The translations under genes were made by a program, and so were the position numbers. From positions 25,667,376 through 25,731,375 of the forward strand of contig CM026401.1 in assembly GCA_014843695.1 (NCBI GenBank): DNA of 64,000 nucleotides, written 5' to 3'. This DNA comes from Archivesica marissinica. Taxonomy: Eukaryota > Mollusca > Bivalvia > Venerida > Vesicomyidae. The first letter of the stretch is position 1. Each line of letters opens with the position of its first letter. The notes below the pieces were generated by a model that ran no database searches, was not told where the DNA came from, and saw only the letters and a list, made by a program, of their open reading frames with translations. Below are positions 26,501-39,309 of this stretch, piece by piece.

Positions 26501-29100
26501 GCCTAATCCGTGTACACCACCATCCATTCTCACCTAATCCGTGTATATCACCATCCATTCTCGCCTAATCCGTGTACATCACATCCATTCTCACCTAATC
26601 CGTGTAAATCACCATCCATTCTCCCCTGATCAGTGTACATCACCATCCATTCTCACCTAATCCGTGTACATCACCATCCATTCTCCCCTAATCAGTGTAC
26701 ATCACCATCCATTCTCCCCTAATCCGTGTACATCACCATCCATTCTCGCCTAATCCGTGTTCATCACCATCCATTCTCACCTAATCCGTTTACATCTCCA
26801 TCCATTCTCACCTAATCCGTGTACATCACTATTCATTATTCCCTAATCCGTGTACATCACTATCCATTCTCACCTAATCCGTGTACATCACCATCCATTC
26901 TCACCTAATCCGTGTACATCACCATCCATTCTCACGTAATCCGTGTACATCACCATCCATTATTACCTATTCCGTGTACATCACTATCCATTCTCACCTA
27001 ATCCGTGTACATCACCATCCATTCTCACCTAATCCGTGGTCATCACCATCCATTCTCACGTAATCCGTGTACATCACCATCCATTCTCACCTAATCCGTG
27101 GTCATCACCATCCATTCTCACCTAATCCGTGTACATCACCATCCATTCTCGCCTAATCCGTGTATATCACCATCCATTCTCACGTAATCCGTGTACATCA
27201 CCATCCATTCTCACCTAATCCGTGTACATCACCATCCATTCTCACCTAATCCGTGTACATCACCATCCACTCTCACCTAATCCGTGTACATCACCATCCA
27301 TTCTCACCTAATCCGTGTACATCACCATCCATTCTCCCCTGATCCGTGTACACCACCATCCATTCTCACCTAATCCGTGTACATCACATCCATTCTTACC
27401 TAATTCGTGTATATCACATTCATTCTCACCTAATCCGTGTACATCACCATCCATTCTTGCCTAATCCTTGTACAATACCATCCATTCTCACCTAATCCGT
27501 GTAAATCATCATCCATTCTCGCCTATTCCGTGTACATCACCATCCATTCTCACCTAATCATTGTACATCACCATCCATTCTCACCTAATCATTGTACATC
27601 ACCATCCATTCTCACCTAATCCGTGTACATCACCATCCATTCTCACCTAATCTGTGTACATCACCATCCATTCTAACCAAATCCGTGTACATCACATCCA
27701 TTCTCACCTAATCCGTGTACAATACCATCCATTCTCACCTAATCATTGTACATCACCATCCATTCTCACCTAATCCGTGTACATCACCATCCATTCTCAC
27801 CTAATCATTGTACATCACCATCCATTCTCACCTAATCCGTGTACATCACCATCCATTCTCACCTAATCATTGTACATCACCATCCATTCTCACCTAATCT
27901 GTGTACATCACCATCCATTCTCACCTAATCCGTGTACATCACCATCCATTCTACCCTGATCAGTGTACATCACCATCCATTCTCACCTATTCACTGTACA
28001 TCACCATTCATTCTCACCTAATCCGTGTACATCACCATCCATTCTCGCCTAATCCGTGTACACCACCATCCATTCTTACCTAATCCGTATACATCACTAT
28101 CCATTCTCACCTAATCCGTGTACATCACATCCATTCTCACCTAATCCGTGTACAATACCATCCATTCTCACCTAACTCGTGTACACCACCATCCATTCTC
28201 ACCTAATCCGTGTACAATACCATCCATTCTCACCTAATCCGTGTACATCACCATCCATTCTCACCTAATCCGTGTACCTCACCATCCATTCTCACCTAAT
28301 CCGAGTACATCACCAGTCATTCTCCCCTAATCAGTGTACATCACCATCCATTCTCCCTAATCCGTGTATAATACCAGCCAGTCTCGCCTAATCCGAGTTC
28401 ATCACCATCCATTCTCACCTAAACCGTGTACATCACCATCCATTCTCACCTAATCCGTGTACATCACCATCCATTCTCCCCTGATCCGTGTATATCACTA
28501 TCCATTCTCGCCTAATCCGTGTACATCACATCCATTCTCACCTAATCCGTGTACATCACATTCATTCTCACCTAATCCGTGTACATCACCATCCATTCTC
28601 GCCTAATCCGTGTAAAATACCATCCATTCTCACCTAATCCGTGTACATCACATCCATTCTCGCCTAATCCGTGTACATCACTATCCATTCTCACCTAATC
28701 CGTGTAAATCATCATCCATTCTCGCGTAATCCGTGTACATCACCATCCATTATCACCTAATCCGTGTACATCACCATCCATTCTCACCAAATCCGTGTAC
28801 ATCACCATCCATTCCCGCCTAATCCGTGTACATCACCATCCATTCTCCCCTGATCAGTGTACATCACCATCCATTCTCACCTATTCATTGTACATCACCA
28901 TTCGTTCTCACCTAATCCGTGTACATCACCATCCATTCTCACCTAATCCGTGTACATTACCATCCATTCTCCCCTGATCCGTGTACACTACCGTCCATTC
29001 TCACCTAATCCGTGTACATCACATCCATTCTCACCTAATCCGTGTACATCACATTCATTCTCACCTAATCCGTGTACATCACCATCCATTCTTGCCTAAT
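20990..29100. repeat. Two tandem copies of a 4.1-kb higher-order repeat in array II
   Basis: From about 21.0 kb to 24.5 kb nearly every variant unit reappears 4.0-4.1 kb later in the same order. Examples are tattacctattccgtg at about 22857 and 26960, ccgtggtcatcacc at about 22932 and 27035, and cattcttgcctaatccttg at about 23350 and 27453. The shift is 4103 bp until about 23.6 kb and then 4041 bp, so the right copy lacks exactly 62 bp (two units). Because shift equals block length, the copies are head to tail. Confidence 0.85.
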
Positions 29101-29219
29101 CCTTGTACAATACCATCCATTCTCACCTAATCCGTGTACATCACCATCCATTCTCACATAATCCGTGTACATCACCATCCATTCTCACCAAATCCGTGTA
29201 CATCACCATCCATTATCGC

Positions 29220-30600
29220 ATAATCCGTGTACATCACCATCCATTCTCACCTAATCCGTGTACATCACCATCCATTCTCCCCTGATCAGTGTACATCACC
29301 ATCCATTCTCACCTATTCATTGTATATCACCATTCATTCTCACCTAATCCGTGTACATCACCATCCATTCTCGCCTAATCCGTGTACACCACCATCCATT
29401 CTCACCTAATCCGTATACATCACTATCCATTCTCACCTAATCCGTGTACATCACATCCATTCTCACCTAATCCGTGTACAATACCATCCATTCTCACCTA
29501 ACCCGTGTACACCACCATCCATTATCACCTAATCCGTGTACAATACCATCCATTCTCGCCTAATCCGTGTACATCACCATCCATTCTCACCTAATCCGTG
29601 TACATCACCATCCATTCTCCCCTAATCAGTGTACATCACCATCCATTCTCCCCTAATCCGTGTACAATACCAGCCAGTCTCGCCTAATCCGTGTACATCA
29701 CATCCATTCTCACCTAATCGGTGTACATCACATTCATTCTCACCTAATCCGTGTACATCACCATCCATTCTCGCCTAATCCGTGTACAATACCATTCTTT
29801 TCTCACCTAATCCGTGTACATCACATCCATTCTCGCATAATCCGTGTACATCACCATCCATTCTCACCTATTCATTGTACATCACCATCCATTATCGCAT
29901 AATCCGTGTACATCACCATCCATTCTCACCTAATCCGTGTACATCACCATCCATTCTCCCCTGATCAGTGTACATCACCATCCATTCTCACCTATTCATT
30001 GTATATCACCATTCATTCTCACCTAATCCGTGTACATCACCATCCATTCTCGCCTAATCCGTGTACACCACCATCCATTCTCACCTAATCCGTATTCATC
30101 ACTATCCATTCTCACCTAATCCGTGTACATCACATCAAATTCTCACCTAATCCGTGTACAATACCATCCATTCTCACCTAACCCGTGTACACCACCATCC
30201 ATTATCACCTAATCCGTGTACAATACCATCCATTCTCGCCTAATCCGTGTACATCACCATCCATTCTCACCTAATCCGTGTACATCACCATCCATTCTCC
30301 CCTAATCAGTGTACATCACCATCCATTCTCCCCTAATCCGTGTACAATACCAGCCAGTCTCGCCTAATCCGTGTACATCACATCCATTCTCACCTAATCG
30401 GTGTACATCACATTCATTCTCACCTAATCCGTGTACATCACCATCCATTCTCGCCTAATCCGTGTACAATACCATTCTTTTCTCACCTAATCCGTGTACA
30501 TCACATCCATTCTCGCATAATCCGTGTACATCACCATCCATTCTCACCTATTCATTGTACATCACCATCCATTCTCACCTAATCCGTATACATCACCATC
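29220..30600. repeat. About 680-bp tandem higher-order repeat in array II
   Basis: The block with cattatcgcataatcc, cctattcattgtatatcacc, taccagccagtctcgcc and the unusual taccattcttttctcacc occurs at 29.2-29.9 kb and again 679-680 bp later, almost unchanged. 680 is close to 22 units of 31 bp. Confidence 0.85.
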
Positions 30601-33039
30601 CATTCCCGCCTAATCCGTGTACATCACCATCCATTCTCCCCTGATCAGTGTACATCACCATCCAATCTCACCTATTCATTGTACATCACCATCCATTCTC
30701 ACCTAATCCGTGTACATGACCATCCATTCTCACCTAATCATTGTACATCACCATCCATTCTCACCTAATCTGTGTACATCTCCATCCATTCTAACCAAAT
30801 CCGTGTACATCACCATCCATTATCGCATAATCCGTGTACACCACCATCCATTCTCACCTAATCCGTGTACATCACCATCCATTCTAACCAAATCCGTGTA
30901 CATCACCATCCATTATCGCATAATCCGTGTACACCACCATCCATTCTCACCTAATCCGTGTACATCACCATCCATTCTCACCTAATCCGTGTACATCACC
31001 ATCCATTCTCACCTAATCCGTGTAATTCACCATCCATTCTCACCTAATCATTGTACATCACCATCCATTCTCACCTAATCCGTGTACATCACCATCCATT
31101 CTCGCCTAATCCGTGTACACCACCATCCATTCTCACCTAATCCGTATACATCACTATCCATTCTCACCTAATCCGTGTACATCACATCCATTCTCACCTA
31201 ATCCGTGTACAATACCATCCATTCTCACCTAACCCGTGTACACCACCATCCATTCTCACCTAATCCGTGTACAATACCATCCATTTTCACCTAATCCGTG
31301 TACATCACCATCCATTCTCACCTAATCCGTGTACATCACCATCCATTCTCCCCTAATCAGTGTACATCACCATCCATTCTCCCCTAATCCGTGTACAATA
31401 CCAGCCAGTCTCACCTAATCCGTGTACACCACCATCCGTTCTCGCCTAATCCGTGTACATCACTATCCATTCTCACCTAATCCGTGTACATCACCATCCA
31501 TTCTCGCCTAATCCGTGTACATCACCATCCATTCTCACCTAATCCGTGTACATCACCATCCATTCTCACCTAATCCGTGTACATCACCATCCATTCTCAC
31601 CTAATCCGTGTACATCACCATCCATTATCGCCTAATCCGTGTATATCACCATCCATTCTCGCCTAATCCGTGTACATCACCATCCATTCTCGCCTAATCC
31701 GTGTACATCAACATCCATTCTCGCCTAATCCGTGTATATCACCATACATTCTCGCCTAATCCGTGTACTTCACATCCATTCTCACCTAATCGGTGTACAT
31801 CACATTCATTCTCACCTAATCCGTGTACATCACCATCCATTCTCGCCTAATCCGTGTACAATACCATCCATTCTCACATAATCCGTGTACAATACCATCC
31901 ATTCTCACATAATCCGTGTACAATACCATCCATTCTCACATAATCCTTGTACATCACCATCCATTCTCACCTAATCCGTGTACATCACCATCCATTCTCC
32001 CCTAATCAGTGTACATCACCATCCATTCTCCCCTAATCCGTGTACAATACCAGCCAGTCTCACCTAATCCGTGTACATCACCATCCGTTCTCGCCTAATC
32101 CGTGTACAATACCATCCATTATCACCTAATCCGTGTACATCACATCCATTCTCACCTAATCATTGTACATCACCATCCATTCTCACCTAATCATTGTACA
32201 TCACCATCCATTATCACCTAATCCGTGTACATCACCATCCATTCTCACCTAATCCGTGTACATCACCATCCATTCCCGCCTAATCCGTGTACATCACCAT
32301 CCATTCTCCCTATCCGTGTACATCACCATCCTTCTGCCTAATCCGTGTACATCACATCCATTCGCCTAATCCGTGTACATCACATCCATTCTCACCTAAT
32401 CCGTGTACATCACCATCCATTCTCGCCTAATCCGTGTACATCACCATCCATTCCTCCTAATCCGTGTACATCACCATCCATTCTCACCTAATCCGTGTAC
32501 ATCACCATCCATTCTCACCTAATCCGTGTACATCACCATCCATTCTCGCCTAATCCGTGTACATCACCATCCATTCTCCCCTAATCCGTGTACATCACCA
32601 TCCATTCTCACCTAATCCGTGTACATCACCATCCATTCTCCCCTAATCCGTGTACATCACCATCCATTCTCACCTAATCCGTGTACATCACCATCCATTC
32701 TCATCTAATCCGTGTACATCACCATCCATTCTCACCTATTCATTGTATATCACCATTCTTTCTCACCTAATCCGTGTACACCATCATCCATTCTCGCCTA
32801 ATCCGTGTACATCACCATCCATTCTCATCTAATCCGTGTACATCACCATCCATTCTCACCTAATCCGTGTACATCACCATCCATTCTCACCTAATCCGTG
32901 TACATCACCATCCATTCTCACCTATTCATTGTACATCATCATCCATTCTCACCTAATCCGTGTACATCATCATCCATTCTCACCTAATCCGTGTACATCA
33001 CCATCCATTCTCGCCTAATCCGTGTAAATCACATCCACT

Positions 33040-33888
33040 CTCACCTAATAATGAAAATCTCCGTGTACATCACCATCCATTCTCGCCTAATCCGTGTACA
33101 TCACCATCCATTCTCGCCTAATCCGTGTACATCATCATCCATTCTCGCCTAATCCGTGTACATCATCATCCATTCTCGCCTAATCCGTGTACATCATCAC
33201 CATTCTCCCCTAATCCGTGTACATCACATCCATTCTCGCCTAATCCGTGTACATCATCATCCATTCTCGCCTAATCCGTGTACATCATCATCCATTCTCG
33301 CCTAATCCGTGTACATCATCATCCATTCTCGCCTAATCCGTGTACATCATCATCCATTCTCGCCTAATCCGTGTACATCATCATCCATTCTCGCCTAATC
33401 CGTGTACATCATCATCCATTCTCGCCTAATCCGTGTACATCACATCCATTCTCCCCTAATAAGGAAAATCTCCGTGTACAACACCACACAATCTCCCCTA
33501 ATCAGGTAAATCTCCGTGTACAACACCATCCATGCCCCCCTATTCATGAACATCTCCGTGTACAACACACCCATTCTCCCCTAATCAGGTAAACCTCCGT
33601 GTACAACACCATCCATGCCCCCCTATTCATGAACATCTCCGTGTACAACAACACCCATTCTCCCCTAATCAGGTAAACCTCCGTGTACAACACCATCCAT
33701 GCCCCCCTATTCATGAACATCTCCGTGTACAACAACACCCATTCTCCCATAATCAGGTAAATCTCCGTGTACAACACCATCCATGCCCCCCTATTCATGA
33801 ACATCTCCGTGTACAACACCATCCATTCTCCCATAATCAGGTAAATCTCCGTGTACAACACCATCCATTCTTGCCTAATCAGGTAAAT
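33040..33888. repeat. Right edge of array II: 42-bp variant units and 84-bp dimers
   Basis: First at 33045 and 33455, then continuously from about 33500, units gain 11 bp (caggtaaatct or atgaacatct types) between cctaat and ccgtgtac, giving 42 bp. From 33531 two kinds alternate: a catgcccccctattcatgaa unit and a cattctcccctaatcaggta unit. This makes an 84-bp dimer at 33531, 33614, 33698 and 33782. A 127-codon minus-strand open frame across this stretch is a by-product, because 84 is divisible by three. Confidence 0.88.
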
Positions 33889-34742
33889 CAATGTCTTCAT
33901 TGCAACACTAGTATTGATCTCTCTCAAATGAGCGTTTCTTGATTGTGTGATACATCATTGAACCGTTTTGAACCCACTTTTCTCTTGCAAATCGGCGCTA
34001 TAAATGTATTATTTCCTATTTTTGTTGTGCTTTGTTCCGGATGTACGATCGTGTTAAACAACTGAATATGTTATGAAATCAAGTTTCAAGATGTATATAT
34101 TGTTTTCTGATTGAGTCAATACGTATCGCATTTGTAGGTCAAAGGGCAATATTCATTTCGGGTTATTACCAAATGTCACGAAAACGATCACAATACATGT
34201 TTTAAAGATATATCAATATAACACATTCTTTATTTTGTTTCTGTTTTTTAAACTTTTTATGCTTCTATTTATCGTCGATTTAATCCGAACAACGCCGCCA
34301 GGCGTATATTAGCCATGCTTTGAGGATAGTGCAAGATGCTCCAATTCCAGAAGGATTTCTGGTTCACATGTAATGCATCGAAACATGAGATCTCGGTTTA
34401 TAGTCACATCTGAACACTGTTAGTATTATTATGGTCAGACGGGTAATCTAACTGGGGCTTCGTGAGCCACTACTAATCCGTATTAAAGAAAAAAAGCGCA
34501 GTTCATAATTGGTTTAAACATATGTATTCGTTCATTATGTACAGTACATATCTATTTTATAGCTATACAAACGAAAATGGATTTAATCGGAAGCTTAAAG
34601 CTTATTGTGATTATCTCCATGTTCATAATTATAGTACGTATTGTGGAGTAGACCAATACGTACACATGTATATGAAAGGAAATGTAACTTTTGCATTGCT
34701 ATTGAATGTCTGGTATATACATATTTGAGGAAACAGTTGATT
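33889..34742. other. Unique AT-rich island
   Basis: Single-copy DNA with no recognisable gene, RNA or transposon end. Short open frames are at chance length for this composition. Confidence 0.6.
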
Positions 34743-34862
34743 AGTGTTATGTTCTGGAGACGGCCTAGTGTTATGTTCTGGAGACGGCCTAGTGTTATGT
34801 TCTGGAGACGGCCTAGTGTTATGTTCTGGAGACGGCCTAGTGTTATGTTCTGGAGACGGCCG
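34743..34862. repeat. 24-bp minisatellite, 5 copies
   Basis: agtgttatgttctggagacg followed by gcct is repeated five times with one mismatch, in the last base of the fifth copy. 24 is divisible by three, so both strands stay open and would read VMFWRRPS or GRLQNITL repeats inside frames of about 105-109 codons. Those frames extend only briefly into AT-rich flanks with no gene features, so I treat them as incidental. Confidence 0.95.
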
Positions 34863-36224
34863 AATATGATGAAGTTCGTCAAATTAATTAAAACTGAGAA
34901 TAAAAATGTCATTAGAAAATTAGCAGTATTTGTTCATACATCAGTTTCTATTAGAAACGATAATTTGTAGAGACAATAGTTAGAAATGAAAAATAATATG
35001 ATATAGAACTAGTCGCAATTAATGGCTGTTAATAAAGGAATGTGTAACATTTTGACAAAGGTTAGTTTAAATCCTAGTACTAGTTGCTTAATAATATGAA
35101 ATGTGCAGCCTTAATGCTGTAACACACTTAACATGTTTGGTTTGTTCGGAAAGGTTAGTCTGTGTTCCAGTCTGTCGATTTTTCACTTTTTAACTTCTTG
35201 CAAAATGACAACCTGTGGAAACTTGATTTCCGATCGTAGCGCCATCTATTTTACACCCTCATTTATCAGGGTGTAGATTTGAAGAACGACAACTCTTCTC
35301 TACAAGATACTATCGCTAAATATAGAAACGGAATTATATCGGATATCCCCGAACAGACACGGTTATACACGATCATTTCCGAATATACACGAACGCTCCG
35401 TAGCCTCATTTACATCGCAAACATATACTGTCCCGTGTCTGTGTTATATCGACGAGATGGCGGATTTTAAGTTTAAGTGGTAATGGGTCGATTCGGCGTA
35501 ATTGAAGTAAGAACGACTTAAATATTGAGTAAATATGTCAAATCAGACGCACATTGTACTTTTTAAAACTATGTATCGTTCCGTTGACCCGTAAACAATG
35601 GCGGCCAATTATAATGTTTTATCAACATAGCAGTGCCTCGCTTTCGCTTCAAGTACGTCATTAAATAAGTCACGTGCTAATAGGCATAGTAATAGGAGTA
35701 ATGCTAGTCAATAATTATACGGACAATCCACCCAGTTTACCCAGGCGTTGATATCATCAGAAACTCAATACGGCCCAATTAATAGTATCGGTGGTAAGAT
35801 ATATTTATTTGACTGACCAGGCAAACTATATGGACACCTGTTCCCAGGCTAAGGAAAGGTTGGCATATTATAATAAATAAAAATAACTATATAAAATTAA
35901 CACTTGTCCAAATTTTAAATGTTTCTGTAGAAATGTGTTGAGCTTCTCTTCATTTCGATGCATGTTAACTAACTAATATTGGAACTAGTTTCTTGAGCAA
36001 TACTTCCATTATTTATGCATAGCATTTCAATAAATGCAGATAGAACGGTTTACCTTATTTAAATATATAATGATATCATTAATACATTGTGAATTAATAT
36101 GAAATTTATTTCAATATACATAGAAACAGGTCAAATTAATCTTATTCTTGAAAATACTAATCTATCTTCCTATTAGTCAAACCCCTGATGGGGACCTTAT
36201 ACTTTGATACTAATATGTAGCATG
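34863..36224. other. Unique region with promoter-like motifs; no gene recognised
   Basis: AT-rich single-copy DNA. The stretch 35210-35700 is less AT-rich and contains the motif cluster listed separately. A 63-codon open frame at 35279-35470 shows no domain. At about 36178 on the plus strand, acccctgatggggacc forms a small hairpin just outside the LINE 3' end. No splice-compatible exon chain is apparent by eye. Confidence 0.5.
35452..35680. promoter_or_regulatory. Candidate promoter/enhancer cluster (YY1-, CCAAT-, CRE- and E-box-like motifs)
   Basis: Within about 230 bp there are two matches to the AAnATGGCGGC core bound by YY1 in animals (gagatggcgg at 35454-35463, aaacaatggcggc at 35593-35605). 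There is also a CCAAT box at 35605-35609, a CRE-like tacgtca at 35654-35660 and a gtcacgtg E-box at 35669-35676. Each motif is short, but the cluster lies in the only long unique stretch of the window that is not AT-dominated. No downstream gene is identified, so this is suggestive only. Confidence 0.25.
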
Positions 36225-36280
36225 TCACAGATTATGTATGATTGTTGCTCAAAGTCCACATTCCATATAATCAAGTGACA

Positions 36281-36300
36281 TGAACAGAACAGAACAGAAA
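36281..36300. repeat. Short gaaca microsatellite in the LINE 3' region
   Basis: About four copies of a gaaca-type pentamer (tgaacagaacagaacagaaa), within what is probably the LINE 3' untranslated region on the minus strand. Confidence 0.7.
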
Positions 36301-36462
36301 TTTTATTAAGACTTGGTACATCGTCAAATACATATATACAAATATATATGATGTAAATATATACAACAATTTTATCGTGGTCATGTGGCATATAGAATCT
36401 GATAATAATAAGAAAATGCATCTAATTATGAGGATGAACAATAATTAGTGCTGATATTGGAT

Positions 36463-36840
36463 TTATGTCATATTATTTAAAAGTGTTAATTTAATGTCAA
36501 CTGCTTTATTATAGAATAAAGCTAAATTATATAGGATATTTCTTTTATTAGATTGCAACAATTCAATAAACTTAAGCATATTTGGTCTTACAATATAATA
36601 TTTCTTTATGTAAAGTTTTCTCAAATCTGAATAGCACGGGCAAACAAGTATAAAAGGTCTTCTAGGTCGTGTGTATTGCAACACAAACAATAGCGTTCAT
36701 TTTGTGGAATTCTATTTTGTCCATATCTACCAGTATGTATTCGTAATGAATGTGCAGACATTCTTAATCTTGTAATTAAAAAACGTAAGATATTTGGTAC
36801 AATATCTAGATAAGGTTCATATTCAAATTTTAATTTACAG
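36463..36840 (-). pseudogene. LINE C-terminal segment with broken Cys motif
   Basis: The intact part (36690-36463) contains FILVCPCYSDLRKLYIKKYY and then PNMLKFIELLQSN. This is the arrangement found at the C terminus of many animal LINE proteins after a YCxxC...H motif. On the minus strand just upstream, in another frame, ERYCLCCNTHDLED is readable. A frameshift near 36665 has removed the link between the two Cys halves, where a Tyr-His-Phe stretch is normally present. The segment is thought to help bind template RNA. It is broken here. Confidence 0.7.
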
Positions 36841-36987
36841 CTATCATATAAGTTTAGTACACCACTTGTCTCTTTGCTTACAAACTAACCTTGAATGAAA
36901 CAATCAATCACACGTTGTTTAAACAAACTTATAAACTGGCTACACTGTACACTATATGGATTTTCCCAAATGTTCGAGAAACCATAG

Positions 36988-37956
36988 CTATTTAAAATAT
37001 CGTTTGGACGCCCAATTTCTAGAACCATTTGCACAATCATTTACAGCCTGGCTATATACACGTTTTAAAATTATATTATCTGTATGTAACAATTTAAACC
37101 AATATTTTACAATTCGAGTATAACGTGTTATGTAAAGTGGATATCTGGCTAATTCGCCATATACGCCTGTAGAACAAGTAGTTACTCTTACATTTGAAAT
37201 ACGTTTACAAAATTTCAAATGAATACGTTCTAGCTCCTTTGATTTTGTGAAACCCCAAATTTCAGAACTATAATTTAAGATAGAGCCCACAAAGGCATCA
37301 AAAAGCTGGCAAAGCAGCTTTGGTTTCAGGCTTATTTTTGTACAGTTAGTGAGGAGAATATTCAACGCTTTTAATGCTTTGCCTGACAAAAACTGTTGAT
37401 TCATGGCAAAGTTACCAGTATAATTAAAAACAGTACCCAAATAATTAAAATCATTTGTTATTTCAATATTAGTTCCATTATAGGTCCATGATTCACCCTG
37501 CAGTAATCCACCCCTTTTCCGAAATACCATAACCTTAGTTTTTGTCGTATTCACCTCTAATCCCCAAAGTTTACAATAGTCATTTAATAAATTTAAATTG
37601 GTTTGCAATTCATGCGGTGATTTTGCTAATATGACCATATCATCGGCAAACAACAATAGCAATAGGGAAATATCATCAATTAATAATCCGGACTCGTTGT
37701 TACCCTGTAAAAATAATTCTAAATCTTCAACAAACAATGAAAACAAAATGGGTGACATTATCTCCCCTTGTCTCAGGCCAATGGCGTATTCAAAGTAATC
37801 AGAATAGTTACCACAATTCCTGACGCAAGACTTAACCTTTTGGTACATATCTTTAATAATTCGTAAAAGTTTGCCTTGTATACCAACTTTATATAATTTC
37901 ATCCACAAGGCATTTCTATAAATAGTATCAAAACATTTACATAAATCGACGTACAC
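36988..37956 (-). pseudogene. LINE reverse transcriptase, palm and thumb part (322 codons)
   Basis: Longest open piece of the LINE. Near its start YVDLCKCFD carries the first catalytic aspartate. LRQGEIMSPILF (residues 61-72) is the template-grip motif, and LFADDMVILAK (102-112) holds the paired catalytic aspartates of the FADD box. LGLEVN-type and thumb motifs follow (GLEVNTTKTKVMVF). The active-site residues survive, but the frame is separated from its N-terminal half by a frameshift near 37950 and from its C-terminal part near 36985. The apparent start Met lies inside the domain and is not a real start. Confidence 0.85.
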
Positions 37957-38460
37957 GCAATATAATTTTTATTATTGAAAAGATAATTTTGAACAATACT
38001 TGATAAAATAAATACAGCATCAACTGTTGAACGCCCCTTTCGGAATCCAAACTGAGCGTCTGATATTACATGGTTATTTTCACAAAATTTATCTATTCTT
38101 TTATTTAACACTGACGTAAATAATTTTGATAAACAGCTCACTAAGGTAATACCCCTATAGTTATTTACATTGTTAACATCACCCTTTTTATGCAAGGGGA
38201 CAATAATACCCAAGTATCCGGGAAGAAACCTGATTCTAAAATAGCATTAAAAATGTCACATATATGGGCTGCCAAAATATCAATACTTTCAATTAAATAC
38301 TCGTTCATTATACAATCACTACCTGTGGCTTTACCAGTTTTTAAACTTTTAACAACATTTAAAATTTCTTCAATAGTTATACTGTTATCAAGTTCTTCAA
38401 AAGCACAGTCTAAATTATCAAAATCATGATTGTCACAAAAAGATTCAGCTTCTGTATTTT
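37899..38460 (-). pseudogene. LINE reverse transcriptase, N-terminal fingers part
   Basis: Contains GKATGSDCIMNEYL, then after a frameshift near 38215 GIIVPLHKKGDVNNVNNYRG and SDAQFGFRKGRSTVDAVFIL. These are the standard early RT motifs of LINEs. The frame runs out near 37950 where one shift separates it from the palm segment. Confidence 0.82.
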
Positions 38461-38860
38461 GATCATGTAAACATTTCCTAATTCAGAAAAGTATGTTTTA
38501 AATTCGTCCAAACTAATATTATGGGATGTGGACTTTTTCTTATTTCGTTTAAAATATTTCCAAAACTGCCTAGGCTTGGCATGTTTTAATTTTTCAATTT
38601 CTATCAATTTATTTCGTTTGAAAGCATTTCGTTTTTTCTTACATAAATCTTTATATAACTTTTTGAAATGACAAAATTGTTCTCGACTGTAACTAGAGTT
38701 CAGTCTATTAAAAACATTTAGGGCATTTACATACAACGATTTAGCTTGCATACATTCGTTATCAAACCATTCTGCATGACTGACTACAGGTGTATCACTA
38801 AAAGACGATTGTGGCTTATTTCTTTTAAATGATTTCACAAATAACGGGTCTTTCAGTTAA
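38410..38860 (-). pseudogene. LINE linker between endonuclease and reverse transcriptase
   Basis: 142 open codons rich in Lys and Arg (CKKKRNAFKRNKLIEIEKLK, then PRQFWKYFKRNKKK). This is typical of the basic linker that precedes RT in animal LINEs. A TAA near 38858 splits it from the upstream part, and a frameshift near 38450 splits it from the RT. Confidence 0.75.
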
Positions 38861-39037
38861 TCGCGAATAGTGTTGGCAAAATTCTTCAATACATTATTAA
38901 CAGAATCTCGACTATTTAAATTGATATCATTTGTCATATTATTAAAATGCGGCAAGCTTGCAATAATACCTGAGCGAAAAACAGATTTTAAATCGTCGTT
39001 CCATACAAATCGAGACCCATTTTCATCATGCTCACCT

Positions 39038-39301
39038 TCAACACTTAACGTTACATTTTAATGAAAACACTATACCTGCATGGTCACTAAATTCGTTAAA
39101 AGTATTAACACAAAAGTTACATAACATATGTAAATCATTTTCTTTCAATAACAATAAATCAATTACAGACGCGCCTAGCTTGTTTGCATAAGTAAAACTA
39201 CCATTCATATCATTGAATAGACGACCGTTAGCTATGCGAAAGCCCGAGGATTTGCAAAGATCAAGCAGTTTGATCCCAAAACTATTACAGGTAGTATCCA
39301 T
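39038..39301 (-). pseudogene. LINE endonuclease, C-terminal part
   Basis: 87 open codons that include SFTYANKLGASVIDLLLL and FSDHAGIVFSL. The SDH triad is the catalytic His motif at the end of apurinic-type LINE endonucleases. The frame connects to the N-terminal half if the shift near 39365 is bridged. Confidence 0.78.
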
Positions 39302-39309
39302 TGAGTTCA

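Larger units (their letters stand above)
9998..33888. repeat. Satellite array II, 31-bp unit, about 770 copies
   Basis: The tandem unit is ccgtgtacatcaccatccat followed by tctcacctaat (31 bp). Frequent alternatives are tctcgcc or tctcccc, aatatgtg, aatcagtg, tacaacacc, tacaatacc and the short cacatcc (one or two bases missing). The array starts just right of SINE copy 1 in divergent units and ends in 42-bp variant units. 31 leaves remainder 1 on division by 3, so open frames of 60-90 codons on either strand repeat every 31 residues and are not genes. Variant units recur in fixed order over kilobases, showing nested higher-order repeats. No transposon insertion or unique DNA is visible inside 24 kb. 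Confidence 0.97.

Noticed and set aside
33544..33927. 127-codon minus-strand frame with repeated MVLYTE and MGEW motifs
   Set aside because: It is explained by the 84-bp dimer at the edge of array II, whose length is divisible by three.
34641..34970. 109-codon frame with five VMFWRRPS repeats, and its minus-strand counterpart
   Set aside because: A five-copy 24-bp minisatellite keeps both strands open; the flanking codons show no gene-like features.
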